Under the pieces are notes generated by a model. It saw only the letters and a list, made by a program, of their open reading frames with translations, made no database searches and was not told the origin of the DNA. DNA of 64,000 nucleotides, taken from contig DVKX01000018.1 of assembly GCA_018715805.1 (NCBI GenBank), forward strand, positions 62,001 through 126,000. Direction: 5' to 3'. Origin of the DNA: Candidatus Faecousia intestinigallinarum. Lineage in GTDB: Bacteria > Bacillota > Clostridia > Oscillospirales > Oscillospiraceae. How positions within the stretch are numbered: position 1 is the stretch's first letter; each line of letters starts with the position of its first letter. Below are positions 39,883-49,486 of the stretch, one piece after another. Both the position numbers and the translations under genes were made by a program.

Positions 39883-40227
39883 TTAGAACAGTCCGCCCAG
39901 ATTCAATCCGCCGGTCAGGCGGGACATATTGTTGGCCGCATCGTTATCCGCGGCGCGCATGGCTTCGTTTACAGCGGCAATGACCATATCCTGGAGCATC
40001 TCTACATCCTCCGGATCCACAGCCTCTGGCTTGATCTCCAGGCTGGCCAACTGGTGCTTACCAGTGACGGAAGCCGTCACCATGCCGCCGCCAGCGGTAG
40101 CGGAATAGGTCTTATTTTCCATTTCCTCCTGCATACGCAGCATTTCCTGCTGCATTTTTTGCGCCTGCTTCATCATCGCCGCCTGATTCATCCCACCGGG
40201 CATCCCCCGGAATCCACCTTTTGCCAT
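39883..40227 (-). CDS. YbaB/EbfC family nucleoid-associated protein
   Basis: MNQAAMMKQAQKMQQEMLRMQEEMENKTYSATAGGGMVTASVTGKHQLASLEIKPEAVDPEDVEMLQDMVIAAVNEA. Confidence 0.93.
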   Translation of the reverse strand: MAKGGFRGMPGGMNQAAMMKQAQKMQQEMLRMQEEMENKTYSATAGGGMVTASVTGKHQLASLEIKPEAVDPEDVEMLQDMVIAAVNEAMRAADNDAANNMSRLTGGLNLGGLF

Positions 40228-40239
40228 AGCTGTCTACTC

Positions 40240-41853
40240 CTATTCTTTGATTGATATAATCTCCCCGTGTTCCCGGCCAAATTGCAGCAGCCGATCCAGG
40301 TTGGGGTTGCTTTTTAATTTTTCCGTTCTGTTCACAGCCGCCACCGGAACCTGCCGACCCAGAAGCGCCGCAGCTTTTCTCGCTACTGCAGAGAGCACCT
40401 CCGGGTGGTTCACCATCTCCAGTGTGAACGCGTTGGCACATTCCAGCACCAGCTTCCCGCTCTGGAGAGTACCCTGCACAGGGCTGTCGGGACTGGGGGA
40501 GAAAAACGCGGATACCGGCGGACGCAACTCCCGGCGGACGCCTGCACAGACCTCCGCCCAGAAGCCCACCGGAATTTCCTCCTCCGCCACAGGGAAAGTC
40601 TCTTCCGGCGGCGCATCCGCATCCTCCGGCGGTGGCGGAGAATCCTCCTGCTCATGCACCGCAGCGCGGGCAGGCATTTTCGCTGCCGGCGGTTGGGAGA
40701 AATCTCCCGCGTTCAGCCGCTCCTCCAGCCGGGTAAGCCGCGCATTCAACGCTTCTGCATCCAGCGTCAGCTCCGGCTGGCACAGACGTATAAGGCACAG
40801 CTCTGCATCCAGACGGCGGCTACTGCTGCGGGTAAAGCCCGCCAATGTATTCTGAAGCTCCGTCATCATGCGCACCAGTTCTCCGTCTGTAAAGCGCCCC
40901 GCCAAATGCCTGGCCTCTTCATCTGCCGCCACGCCGGAGAGCATGGCGATCCCCTCCTTGGGAGCAGACCGCAGGATCATCAGATCCCGCGTCAGGCAGG
41001 CCAGTTCATCCAGCATGGCGGCCATATCCTTCCCCTGAGCGTAAAGCGTATTCAGTATCTTCAGCGCCGCCTTGCCGTTGTGGTCGGCCACAGCCGTCAT
41101 CAGCGCCCCACATTCCTGGATTCCCGCAATGCCCAGGCAGGTATACACCGCTTGGGCGTTCAACTCCCCCGGGGTGGCAGAGGCGCACTGATCCAGCAGG
41201 CTCAGGCCGTCCCGCATACCGCCGTCGGCAAGCCGCGCCAGAATCCTGGCGGCAGAATCGTCCAGATCGATGCTTTCCTGATAAGCCACATATTGCAGCC
41301 GCGCAGCAATATCCTCCTGCCCGATCCGGCGGAAAGCAAAGCGCTGGCAGCGAGAAAGGATAGTAGCCGGAACCTTGTGCAGCTCTGTTGTCGCCAAAAT
41401 GAACAGCAGGTGCTCTGGAGGCTCTTCAATAATTTTCAGCAGGGCGTTGAATGCGGAAATGGAGAGCATATGCACCTCGTCAATGATATATACCCGCATT
41501 TTCACCTGCGACGGGGTATATACTGCATCATCCCGCAGATCCCGCACATTTTCCACGCCGTTATTGGAAGCGGCGTCGATCTCCAGAACATCCATACAAG
41601 CCCCGGAATCAATTGCCCGACAAGCTTCGCATTGGTTGCAGGGGTTGCCGTTCTGGGGATGAAGGCAGTTCACCGCTTTGGCCAATATTTTGGCGCAGCT
41701 GGTCTTGCCCGTGCCCCGGGAACCAGTAAAGAGGTAAGCATGGCTCAGCTTTCCCGTGACGATCTGAGTCTTCAGCGTTTGGGTCACCGCCATCTGCCCC
41801 ACCACATCGTCAAAAGTCTGGGGGCGGTATTTTCGATATAACGCCTGATACAT
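40240..41853 (-). CDS. dnaX: DNA polymerase III subunit gamma/tau
   Basis: MYQALYRKYRPQTFDDVVGQMAVTQTLKTQI; AYLFTGSRGTGKTSCAKILAKAVNC. Confidence 0.95.
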   Translation of the reverse strand: MYQALYRKYRPQTFDDVVGQMAVTQTLKTQIVTGKLSHAYLFTGSRGTGKTSCAKILAKAVNCLHPQNGNPCNQCEACRAIDSGACMDVLEIDAASNNGVENVRDLRDDAVYTPSQVKMRVYIIDEVHMLSISAFNALLKIIEEPPEHLLFILATTELHKVPATILSRCQRFAFRRIGQEDIAARLQYVAYQESIDLDDSAARILARLADGGMRDGLSLLDQCASATPGELNAQAVYTCLGIAGIQECGALMTAVADHNGKAALKILNTLYAQGKDMAAMLDELACLTRDLMILRSAPKEGIAMLSGVAADEEARHLAGRFTDGELVRMMTELQNTLAGFTRSSSRRLDAELCLIRLCQPELTLDAEALNARLTRLEERLNAGDFSQPPAAKMPARAAVHEQEDSPPPPEDADAPPEETFPVAEEEIPVGFWAEVCAGVRRELRPPVSAFFSPSPDSPVQGTLQSGKLVLECANAFTLEMVNHPEVLSAVARKAAALLGRQVPVAAVNRTEKLKSNPNLDRLLQFGREHGEIISIKE

Positions 41854-41883
41854 CCGGTTCCCCTTCCTTTCTGCCTCTTGTTC

Positions 41884-42198
41884 TTACAGCGCCGCAAACC
41901 CCACAATCACCAGCAGGGTGAGCGCCAGATATACCGCCGCATCGCGGTAGCGAAGCTGCTTTTTCTGTTTGCCTTTCATCCAAATAGCCGGGAAAATCGC
42001 TGCGCAGGAAGCCACCGCTACCAGCCAGGCAAACGGCCATTCCAGCCACCCCAGCGCCACCGCCGCCAGCAAGCCCAGTCCGCCCAGCAGCATAAGGCAG
42101 AAATTATCTCTTTTTTCAGCTTGGCGCATCTGGTACAGCGCGGCAATTATGGAGAGCAGCCCATAAAGCCCCGCAACGGCAAAAAGTATATAGCGCAT
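41884..42198 (-). CDS. Small membrane protein of unknown function
   Basis: MRYILFAVAGLYGLLSIIAALYQMRQAEKRDNFCLMLLGGLGLLAAVALGW; RBS GGAGA at -9. Confidence 0.65.
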   Translation of the reverse strand: MRYILFAVAGLYGLLSIIAALYQMRQAEKRDNFCLMLLGGLGLLAAVALGWLEWPFAWLVAVASCAAIFPAIWMKGKQKKQLRYRDAAVYLALTLLVIVGFAAL

Positions 42199-42224
42199 AG
42201 CGTCTCCTCTCTCCAAGATACAGA

Positions 42225-42522
42225 CCGGCTCATAACAAGATCGCACACCCACATTTGAGCAAGCAGAATACCCGGTACCGGCGCAGCCAACTCAGGAACG
42301 GCAGCCTCGCGGCACACGAGACGATCCGCTTAATGCTGCTTGGTTCCCCACCTGACATGGTTCACGGGATCTCGTTGCGCAAGACCGATCCATCAACGCC
42401 GCTTACGCAGGTCAGACGGTACTCCGACAAGCCCGGGTGTGGGAATTCATCCCCGCTGTAGCGGATTGCAGGCAACAGGGCACCGCTAACTCCCCGACTA
42501 GTGCGACCTTGTTACGAGCCGG
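42225..42522 (-). ncRNA. ffs: Signal recognition particle RNA (large bacterial type)
   Basis: Minus strand contains GTGAACCATGTCAGGTGGGGAACCAAGCAGCATTAAGC (conserved helix 8 with GGAA tetraloop) and CCCTGTTGCCTGCAATCCGCTACAGCGGGGATGAATTCCCACAC; located upstream of dnaX-ybaB-recR. Ends inferred from 22-bp complementary termini. Confidence 0.9.
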
Positions 42523-42549
42523 TTCGCTGCAACAAGGCTATTCTATTGT

Positions 42550-42771
42550 TTAGTTCAGCTTGGATTCCACAAAATCCGCCAGCTCCTGGAACGTGGTGAT
42601 CTTCTGATCTTCCATCTCCAGCTCCACACCCAGTTCATTTTCCAGATCCATCACCATCTCCACCACATCCAGGGAATCAATGCCCAGGCTTTCAAAGGTG
42701 CTGTCCGGAGTAATGTCAGCAGCGTCGATTTCCAGCTGCTTGGCGGCATAGGCTACCAATTTTTCGTACAT
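42550..42771 (-). CDS. acpP: Acyl carrier protein
   Basis: MYEKLVAYAAKQLEIDAADITPDSTFESLGIDSLDVVEMVMDLENELGVE (DSLDVVE phosphopantetheine site). Confidence 0.93.
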   Translation of the reverse strand: MYEKLVAYAAKQLEIDAADITPDSTFESLGIDSLDVVEMVMDLENELGVELEMEDQKITTFQELADFVESKLN

Positions 42772-42842
42772 AAATTATGTCCCTCCAAAATAGGCTTTTG
42801 CAAGTCTATGTGTATTTTAGTATATAGCGGTCACTTTGTCAA

Positions 42843-44072
42843 TCACCGTTTTTGGGATGCCGCGCCAATTCCCGCAGCAAAGCCTGTAGACCAGGCGATC
42901 TGAAGATTAAAGCCTCCGGTATACGCGTCGCAGTCGATGATCTCCCCGGCAAAGAATAGCCCTTCCACTTTTTTGGAAGCCATCGTCTTGGGATCTATCT
43001 CTGTCACTTTGACGCCGCCGGAGGTAATGATGGCTTCCGCCACCGGACGGCGGCCTGTGATCTCCAGAGGAAATCCCTTCAGTAACTCTACCATAGCGCG
43101 CCGCTGCTGCTTTTTCAGGCTGTTGGCCTGGGCGGCAGGGTCGATGCGCAGGCGGCGCAGCACCACCGGAATCATAGAACGGGGCAGCAGATCAACCATA
43201 GCGTGTTCCATTGTGCGGTTTTTATACTGCTCCATGTCCCGCAGAATGCGTTCATTCAGTTTTTCCGCATCCAACGCCGGTTTCAGGTCAATGACCAGGC
43301 GGCAGCCTTCCCCTTTTAAGTGTGCGCTGGCACTGAGTACCGTGGGACCGGAAACTCCAAAATGGGTAAACAGCAGTTCCCCAAAATCAGAAAACAAGCT
43401 CTTTCCTTTCTCATCCAGCAGCTTGACGCCCACGTTCCGCAGGGAAAGTCCCTGCATCTCCGGACAGTCCTGTCCCGCAATCTCCAAGGGCACCAGAGAG
43501 CCATGGGGCGGCACAATGGTATGCCCCATGGCTTCCGCCATGGCATAGCCGTCCCCAGTTGAGCCAGTGGTAGGATAGGGAAGCCCGCCGGTGGCCAAAA
43601 TCACCCAGGAAGCGTCAATGGCTGCTCCATTGGTCTGTACCCCGGCAACAGCGCCCTGCGCAGTCAGGATTTTCCGCGCCCGGTCACAGCGGATCTCCAC
43701 ACCCGTCTGGCGCAGGCTGCTTTTCAGCGCCTCCAGCACACTGGCGGCGCGGTCGGACACCGGAAATACCCGGTTGCCCCGTTCGACTTTCAGCGGGCAG
43801 CCGTGCTTCTCAAAAAAATCCATCACCCGTTGGGGCGGAAAGGCAGTCAAGGCGCTGTAAAGGAAGCGGCCGTTCCGCGGAACATTCTCCAGCACTTCCT
43901 GGGCAGAGCAATGATTGGCTACATTGCAGCGTCCTTTCCCAGTGATGAGCAGTTTCTTTCCCAGCCGGTCGTTCCGCTCCAGCAGCAGCACCCTTTGCCC
44001 CTGTTCCGCCGCTGTAATGGCAGCGAACATTCCCGCAGGGCCGCCGCCAATGACGATCCCATCATAGCGCAT
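42843..44072 (-). CDS. NAD(P)/FAD-dependent oxidoreductase (HI0933/YhiN-like)
   Basis: YDGIVIGGGPAGMFAAITAAEQGQRVLLLERNDRLGKKLLITGKGRCNVAN; EVTEIDPKTMASKKVEGLFFAGEIID-like C-terminus. Confidence 0.9.
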   Translation of the reverse strand: MRYDGIVIGGGPAGMFAAITAAEQGQRVLLLERNDRLGKKLLITGKGRCNVANHCSAQEVLENVPRNGRFLYSALTAFPPQRVMDFFEKHGCPLKVERGNRVFPVSDRAASVLEALKSSLRQTGVEIRCDRARKILTAQGAVAGVQTNGAAIDASWVILATGGLPYPTTGSTGDGYAMAEAMGHTIVPPHGSLVPLEIAGQDCPEMQGLSLRNVGVKLLDEKGKSLFSDFGELLFTHFGVSGPTVLSASAHLKGEGCRLVIDLKPALDAEKLNERILRDMEQYKNRTMEHAMVDLLPRSMIPVVLRRLRIDPAAQANSLKKQQRRAMVELLKGFPLEITGRRPVAEAIITSGGVKVTEIDPKTMASKKVEGLFFAGEIIDCDAYTGGFNLQIAWSTGFAAGIGAASQKR

Positions 44073-44074
44073 GG

Positions 44075-44938
44075 TCAATCATCCTGCTTCTCATAGACTT
44101 GATACTGCTCCCAAATTCTTTCCAGGCTGTTGAATGTCTTTGCCAGTTCCGCTTCCCTCCGGGATGCCAGCGCCACCACCAGCGCGTTCACCATGCTCAG
44201 CGGCGCCACCAGAGAATCCACCAGGGAAACCATGTCGCTTTTGGTTGCCAGCACATAGTCGCTGTTCTGCCCCAGGGGGGACAGCCGGGTATCGGTAAGG
44301 CCAATGACCGTCGCTCCTCTTTCATGACAGTACTGTGCCCCTGCCACGGTGGAAGTGGAATAGCGCGGATAGCTAAAGGCAATCACCACGTCGGAAGAAC
44401 CCGCGCTGATCAGCTGCTCCAAAACCTGGCCTGTGCCCGAAGTGGTGATGGCGTGCACATCCTCAAACATCAAATGCAGATAATAGCCCAGAAAACCGGC
44501 CAGCGCAGCAGCAGAGCGCACGCCCAGCACATAGATCCGCCGGGCATTCAAAATGGCGTTCACCGCCTTCTGAAAATCGCCCCGATCCACTGTCTCGTTG
44601 GTCTGGCGCAGCTTGTCCATATCCGATTGCAGCACCAGAGATACCACATCCTGATTGCCGATGCGGTCGTTGGCCACTTCAATACGCTGCACCGACGTCA
44701 GCCGGTTCAGGATCATCTCCTGCATGGCTTTCTGCATACTGGGATAGCCGTCAAACCCCAGCTCCACTGCAAAGCGCACCACAGTGGACTCGGAAACGCC
44801 TACCGTCTTTCCTAGGCGGCTGGCCGTCATAAATGCCGCTTTGTCATAAGCTTCTGTAATGTAGCGGGCGATGGCGCGCTGACCTTTGGAGAAGACCGGC
44901 TCTTTTTCCTGCAGCATGGATAATATATCGTTGCTCAT
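44075..44938 (-). CDS. MurR/RpiR family transcriptional regulator
   Basis: N-terminal HTH_6 (SKGQRAIARYITEAYDKAAFMTASRLGKTVGVSESTVVRFAVELGFDGYPSMQKAM) and SIS domain. Confidence 0.9.
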   Translation of the reverse strand: MSNDILSMLQEKEPVFSKGQRAIARYITEAYDKAAFMTASRLGKTVGVSESTVVRFAVELGFDGYPSMQKAMQEMILNRLTSVQRIEVANDRIGNQDVVSLVLQSDMDKLRQTNETVDRGDFQKAVNAILNARRIYVLGVRSAAALAGFLGYYLHLMFEDVHAITTSGTGQVLEQLISAGSSDVVIAFSYPRYSTSTVAGAQYCHERGATVIGLTDTRLSPLGQNSDYVLATKSDMVSLVDSLVAPLSMVNALVVALASRREAELAKTFNSLERIWEQYQVYEKQDD

Positions 44939-45030
44939 AATTTCCCCCTCTCAGAAGATCATGATTCAAACGATTTCATTTTACCAGACCCCCAGGCGTT
45001 TTGCAAGAGAGCGTCCATGAAATTGCAAAA

Positions 45031-45786
45031 TTATTTTTTCCGCGCCGCCGCCGCCCCCTTATGGCAATCGGAAATTTCTCCTTCCTGCCGCAGCGCAGCA
45101 ATTTCCTTTTGCGTCAAATGCCGCCATTTTCCTACCTCCAGCGTCCCCAGGCGCAGTTTTCCTTCCCCAACGCGCTGCAAACGTGTGACCTCCATTCCCA
45201 CTGCGGTGCACATCCGGCGCACCTGACGGTTGCGCCCTTCATGGATGACAACTTGCAGCAGTGCCCGGTCATTCTCCTGAGAGAGCAGCTTTACCCCGGC
45301 GGGATGGAGGCGGTACCCATCCAGCACCATGGGCGCCCTCAGCGCCCGCAGCGCAGCAGGCGTATATCCCCGCACCCATACCCGATATATTTTCTTCACC
45401 GTATGACTGGGATGCATGAGATAATGGGCAAAAGCCCCATCATTGGTAAAAAGCAGCAGCCCCTCAGAGTCCAGGTCCAACCGTCCCACGGGGTAGACCC
45501 GTGCGCCGCAGTCCGCCACCAGTTCCGCTGCCGTTCTGCGCCCCTTCTCATCGGACAGCGTGGTGACGTAGCCCCGGGGCTTATTCAGCATTATGTACAG
45601 CCCCCCTTGAGGAGCCGGCAGCGGCTTGCCGTCCAAAAAAATGTGGTCGGTATCCGGATCGGCCAGGTCGCCCAGCCGACAGACCTGGCCGTTGCAGGAT
45701 ACGCGTCCAGCGGCAATCCATTCCTCCGCCTTTCGCCGGGACGCAATCCCCCGCGCTGCTATGATCTTCTGAAGCCGTTCTTTCAT
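45031..45786 (-). CDS. Pseudouridine synthase (RluB/RsuA family)
   Basis: MKERLQKIIAARGIASRRKAEEWIAAGRVSCNG (S4); VYPVGRLDLDSEGLLLFTNDG. Confidence 0.92.
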   Translation of the reverse strand: MKERLQKIIAARGIASRRKAEEWIAAGRVSCNGQVCRLGDLADPDTDHIFLDGKPLPAPQGGLYIMLNKPRGYVTTLSDEKGRRTAAELVADCGARVYPVGRLDLDSEGLLLFTNDGAFAHYLMHPSHTVKKIYRVWVRGYTPAALRALRAPMVLDGYRLHPAGVKLLSQENDRALLQVVIHEGRNRQVRRMCTAVGMEVTRLQRVGEGKLRLGTLEVGKWRHLTQKEIAALRQEGEISDCHKGAAAARKK

Positions 45787-46877
45787 GATAGCCAATCCTC
45801 CAGCCGCTCCCACAGCGAGGGCGGCGTTTTCTCTTGTCCCATTTCCACCGTCTTGTGATAGCATACCGCCGCTTTGCCAACCACGCTGTCTCCCAAAAGA
45901 AAGTATACGCAGCCCGCATCCTCCCCCTGCGCTACAGGGGCATATACAAAGCCCTGACCCGGCAGACGGATCTCCAGCTGCTCCCCCTCCGCCAAAGCGT
46001 AGGAAAAGTCCTCTACAGCCATCAGCTCAACACGATCTTCTTCCCCGCCAATCACTGTGATCTCTCCCAGGATATCTCCCACAGAAACGATCCGCTGCAC
46101 GCTGTAGCGGGAAAAGCCCTCCTCCAGCATGGCTTTGTGATCCTGCCAATCGTTGGGGGCATCCATGGTCATGGCGATGAGCCGCCTGCCCTGACGCACA
46201 GCGCTGGAAACCAGAATCCGACCCGCCGCCTTGGTATATCCGGTCTTGATGCCGTCCGCCCCGTCCACCTGCCAGAGCAGTTTATTGTGATTGCGCAGGG
46301 AGCGCCCGCCGAACGTCACGGTCTTGGTGGAAACTGTTTTCGCAAAAATTGGGTTTTCCATAGCGTAGGCCGCTAGCACCGCCATATCCCGGGGCGTGGA
46401 ATAATGTCCGGGGCTGTCCAGCCCGTTGGGGTTTTCAAAATGCGTATTCTTCATCCCCAATTTTCGCGCCGTATCGTTCATCAGCTCCGCAAATCCCTCT
46501 ACGGTGCCGCCGCAGTAGATCGCCAGCGCCACCGCCGCGTCATTGCCGCTGTGGAGCATCAGACCGTAGAGCAATTCCTGAATCGTAAGCACTTCTCCTT
46601 CTTTCAGATACATGGAAGACCCTTCGATCCCCACCGCTTCTTTGGGAATACGCATCCGATCCAGTACATTGCACTGCTCGCAGACCACCAGCGCCGTCAT
46701 AATCTTGGTTGTGCTGGCAATCAAGCCCCGCTGGTCTATATTTTTCTCATAAAGTACCCGGCCTGTCTCCGCGTCCATCAGAATTGCCTGACGGGCGGAA
46801 ACCGCCCCTACCCGGAAAGGCAGACATAGAGCGGCGGCCAGAAGTACAGCCGCCGCCCCGGCGATCATTCGCTTCAT
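45783..46877 (-). CDS. D-alanyl-D-alanine carboxypeptidase (DacF-like)
   Basis: IASTTKIMTALVVCEQ (SxxK); LMLHSGNDAAVALA (SGN); DGIKTGYTKAAGRILVSSA (KTG). Confidence 0.93.
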   Translation of the reverse strand: MKRMIAGAAAVLLAAALCLPFRVGAVSARQAILMDAETGRVLYEKNIDQRGLIASTTKIMTALVVCEQCNVLDRMRIPKEAVGIEGSSMYLKEGEVLTIQELLYGLMLHSGNDAAVALAIYCGGTVEGFAELMNDTARKLGMKNTHFENPNGLDSPGHYSTPRDMAVLAAYAMENPIFAKTVSTKTVTFGGRSLRNHNKLLWQVDGADGIKTGYTKAAGRILVSSAVRQGRRLIAMTMDAPNDWQDHKAMLEEGFSRYSVQRIVSVGDILGEITVIGGEEDRVELMAVEDFSYALAEGEQLEIRLPGQGFVYAPVAQGEDAGCVYFLLGDSVVGKAAVCYHKTVEMGQEKTPPSLWERLEDWLS

Positions 46878-46920
46878 TTTCTTCTCACCCCAGCACTAGT
46901 ATGGCAGGGGCAAAAATTTT

Positions 46921-47304
46921 TTATTCCTCCGCCTTGGGCGTGCGGGAATCGATGAACGCGGATATTTTGTCCAGCACATCGGGCACCATGTCCACTACCC
47001 GATCTGCGGTAGTGCTGGCAGGCGCTGCCACCGGCATCATCCGCACATTACCCTCTTTCACAATCAGAAACGCAATGGGCACCACCTTCACGCTGCCGCC
47101 AACGCCGCCGCCAAAGGGGTTGTTGTCGCCGTTCTTCACAGCAAAATCCGTACCGCCGCCGCCAACGCCGACGCTGACTTTGGACACCGGGATGATGGTC
47201 ACGCCGTCCGGGGTCGTGATAGGATCGCCGATGACAGAATTTACATCTACCATCTCCCGCAGCTTTGCAATGGTATTTTCTAACATACCGGGAATCTTAC
47301 TCAT
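46921..47304 (-). CDS. GerW/YtfJ family sporulation protein
   Basis: LREMVDVNSVIGDPITTPDGVTIIPVSKVSVGVGGGGTDF. Confidence 0.92.
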   Translation of the reverse strand: MSKIPGMLENTIAKLREMVDVNSVIGDPITTPDGVTIIPVSKVSVGVGGGGTDFAVKNGDNNPFGGGVGGSVKVVPIAFLIVKEGNVRMMPVAAPASTTADRVVDMVPDVLDKISAFIDSRTPKAEE

Positions 47305-47953
47305 TTGTTTGCACCGCCTTGTTTGTATTTTTCATTTTCCAATATTCCTGAATAAGCCGCTTGCCATAGCGTGCCGCCAAAACAACAAGCCGCCCTAGCG
47401 TTATGGTAATATCTGTCCGCAGAGAAAACAATATCTCCGCTGCGGCAAAATCGCATTGAATCGTTATATTCCGCTTTCGGATCACAAATAAGCGTTCCAA
47501 ATGGGGCCACAGGCTGCCCAGTACCATCCAGGCATACCCATAGAAAGCAGCCGTGTCTGCCGGATCGTCTCCCGCCAGCACCAGGCGCATATCCAGACGC
47601 TGTATACGCACTTTCCGCCGCAGGTCGCTCAGCAGATCTACCGCCATCTCTATAAACGGCTTGTACGTTTTCCAAATTTCGTCCAGCTTTTCTTTCTGAA
47701 GCGGCGCGGGTTTTTGTTCTCCCTGGGGTGGTTTTTCCGCCGATTTTTTCTTGGATTTCCCCGTATGTTTGGACTTCTTTTGCCGGTTTTCTGCCGGTTT
47801 ATCCCGTACAAGCTCGTTCCAATCCAGCCAGTATTTCACCGGACCTATCCGAATCCCTACCCGAAAGCCTGCCGCGTCATAAAGCACGCACACTCCCAGC
47901 GGCGCGGCCGCCAGCGCCGCCAGCACTGCCAGAAAGATCAACCATCCGATCAT
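47297..47953 (-). CDS. DUF2953 domain-containing protein
   Basis: C-terminal EPADTAAFYGYAWMVLGSLWPHLERLF...CDFAAAEILFSLRTDITITLGRLV; position next to gerW and scpB. Confidence 0.8.
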   Translation of the reverse strand: MIGWLIFLAVLAALAAAPLGVCVLYDAAGFRVGIRIGPVKYWLDWNELVRDKPAENRQKKSKHTGKSKKKSAEKPPQGEQKPAPLQKEKLDEIWKTYKPFIEMAVDLLSDLRRKVRIQRLDMRLVLAGDDPADTAAFYGYAWMVLGSLWPHLERLFVIRKRNITIQCDFAAAEILFSLRTDITITLGRLVVLAARYGKRLIQEYWKMKNTNKAVQTNE

Positions 47954-48504
47954 TGCAGCAGTTCCTCCGGCAAAGCAATTGGCTCATCCATATTCACCTT
48001 GTCAATTTGGGGGAGATCCTCCAAAGAGCTTAGCCCGAAGGTACGGAGAAAATCCGCCGTGGTGCGGTACTGGATGGGACGTCCGGGGACGTTCAAGCGT
48101 CCGGCTTCCTCAATGAGTTTTTTATTCAGCAGCGCGGATATGGAATAGGCGCTGTCCACGCCCCGCATTTGTTCCACCATGGCTTTGGTAGAAGGCTGAT
48201 AATAAGCAATAATGGTCAGCGTTTCCAGCTGGGAAGCGGAGAGCTTGGGGGGCTTCCGCGTTTCCAGCGCTCTGGTCACAAAATCCGCCATTTCCCCGGA
48301 GGACACCATCTGGTAAGCACTGCCCAGCCGCAGAATCCGCACGCCCCTGCGGTCAAAGGAAAGCTGATCCGCCAAGCTGTCCGTTGCTGCGGCTACCTCC
48401 GCCTCGTCCGTCTCCAGCGCAAATGCCAGACGGGAAAGCTCCACCGGCTCGCCCGCCGCGAATAAAATGGCCTCAATGGCGCGCTGCAGTTCGCTTTCTT
48501 CCAT
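47950..48504 (-). CDS. scpB: Segregation and condensation protein B
   Basis: LQRAIEAILFAAGEPVELSRLA; LSASQLETLTIIAYYQPSTKAMVEQMRGVDSAYSISALLNKKLIEEAGR. Confidence 0.95.
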   Translation of the reverse strand: MEESELQRAIEAILFAAGEPVELSRLAFALETDEAEVAAATDSLADQLSFDRRGVRILRLGSAYQMVSSGEMADFVTRALETRKPPKLSASQLETLTIIAYYQPSTKAMVEQMRGVDSAYSISALLNKKLIEEAGRLNVPGRPIQYRTTADFLRTFGLSSLEDLPQIDKVNMDEPIALPEELLQ

Positions 48505-49298
48505 TACGATCCCTCCTTTCCCACGTTCGGAGTCTTGTTCCAGCGGACGTTGGGATCATCCCCCGACGCGTCCTCCTCCAGTGTTACCTGATTGGTTTTG
48601 CACAGATCCAGAATGGCCAGAAAAGCCGCCACCAGCTCCGAACGGCTGCGGCTTCCGCGAAACAGGTTCTTCAGCCGCTCCACCCCTCGCAGCACCAGCC
48701 GTTGGAGCAGCTGGGTCGCCTTTTGGGATACCGGATACGGCTCCTTTCCCACGATACCCTTGAAGTTCGCCGTGGGCGGCGGCAAGCGGCGCTGGTTCCG
48801 CTGAGAAAGCTCCTCCAACGCCCGGAGAAGATCCGACGGCTGGTGGACATAGCGGTAAGTGCTATCTCTCCGCAGCGGCTCCGGCTGCTTGACAAAAATG
48901 CAGCGGCCGATCTCATTGCGCGCTTCCAGCGCGCTCACCGCCAGCCGGATCTGCTCCATCGCCTCCTTCCGCTGGCGCTCCAGCAGGGATTGACGCAGCA
49001 AATCCAGCTCATTCTCCGCTTCTTCCTTTTCCGCAGCGGATAAAAGCATCTTGGTTTTAATCAGCATTAAATGGGAGGCCATGGTAATGAACTCGCTGGC
49101 GATTTCCATGTCCAGACGCTTCATTTCCTCCAGATAGGCAAGATATTGCTCCAAAATAGCTGTGATGGACACGTCCTGAATCTCAATTTTATTTTTGCTC
49201 AGCAGCAAAAAAATCACATCGAGAGGACCTTCAAAGTCCGCCATTTCCTCGCTTCTGGTATGGACGATGCCTTCCAGATGGTAGTGTGGTTCCGCCAT
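48504..49298 (-). CDS. scpA: Segregation and condensation protein A
   Basis: DFEGPLDVIFLLLSKNKIEIQDVSITAILEQYLAYLEEMKRLDMEIASEFITMASHLMLIKTKMLL. Confidence 0.95.
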   Translation of the reverse strand: MAEPHYHLEGIVHTRSEEMADFEGPLDVIFLLLSKNKIEIQDVSITAILEQYLAYLEEMKRLDMEIASEFITMASHLMLIKTKMLLSAAEKEEAENELDLLRQSLLERQRKEAMEQIRLAVSALEARNEIGRCIFVKQPEPLRRDSTYRYVHQPSDLLRALEELSQRNQRRLPPPTANFKGIVGKEPYPVSQKATQLLQRLVLRGVERLKNLFRGSRSRSELVAAFLAILDLCKTNQVTLEEDASGDDPNVRWNKTPNVGKEGS

Positions 49299-49486
49299 AT
49301 CTGCTCCTTACTTCTGCTTACCGGGAAGAATCTACAAATCTCTGTGATTATATCATTGATACCGGATTCTTGCAAGTGCAATCCGCAAAAACCATCCGTC
49401 TTTTCACTTCCACCGGGAAAAGTGATTGCATTTTTCAACAGAATGTGCTATCATCATTAGCAAAGAGATTGATGGGAGGGATCATC

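Noticed and set aside
42501-42522. GTAACAAGG string resembling the 3' end of 16S rRNA
   Set aside because: Only a short match and it lies within the terminal helix of the SRP RNA; no other rRNA sequence is nearby.
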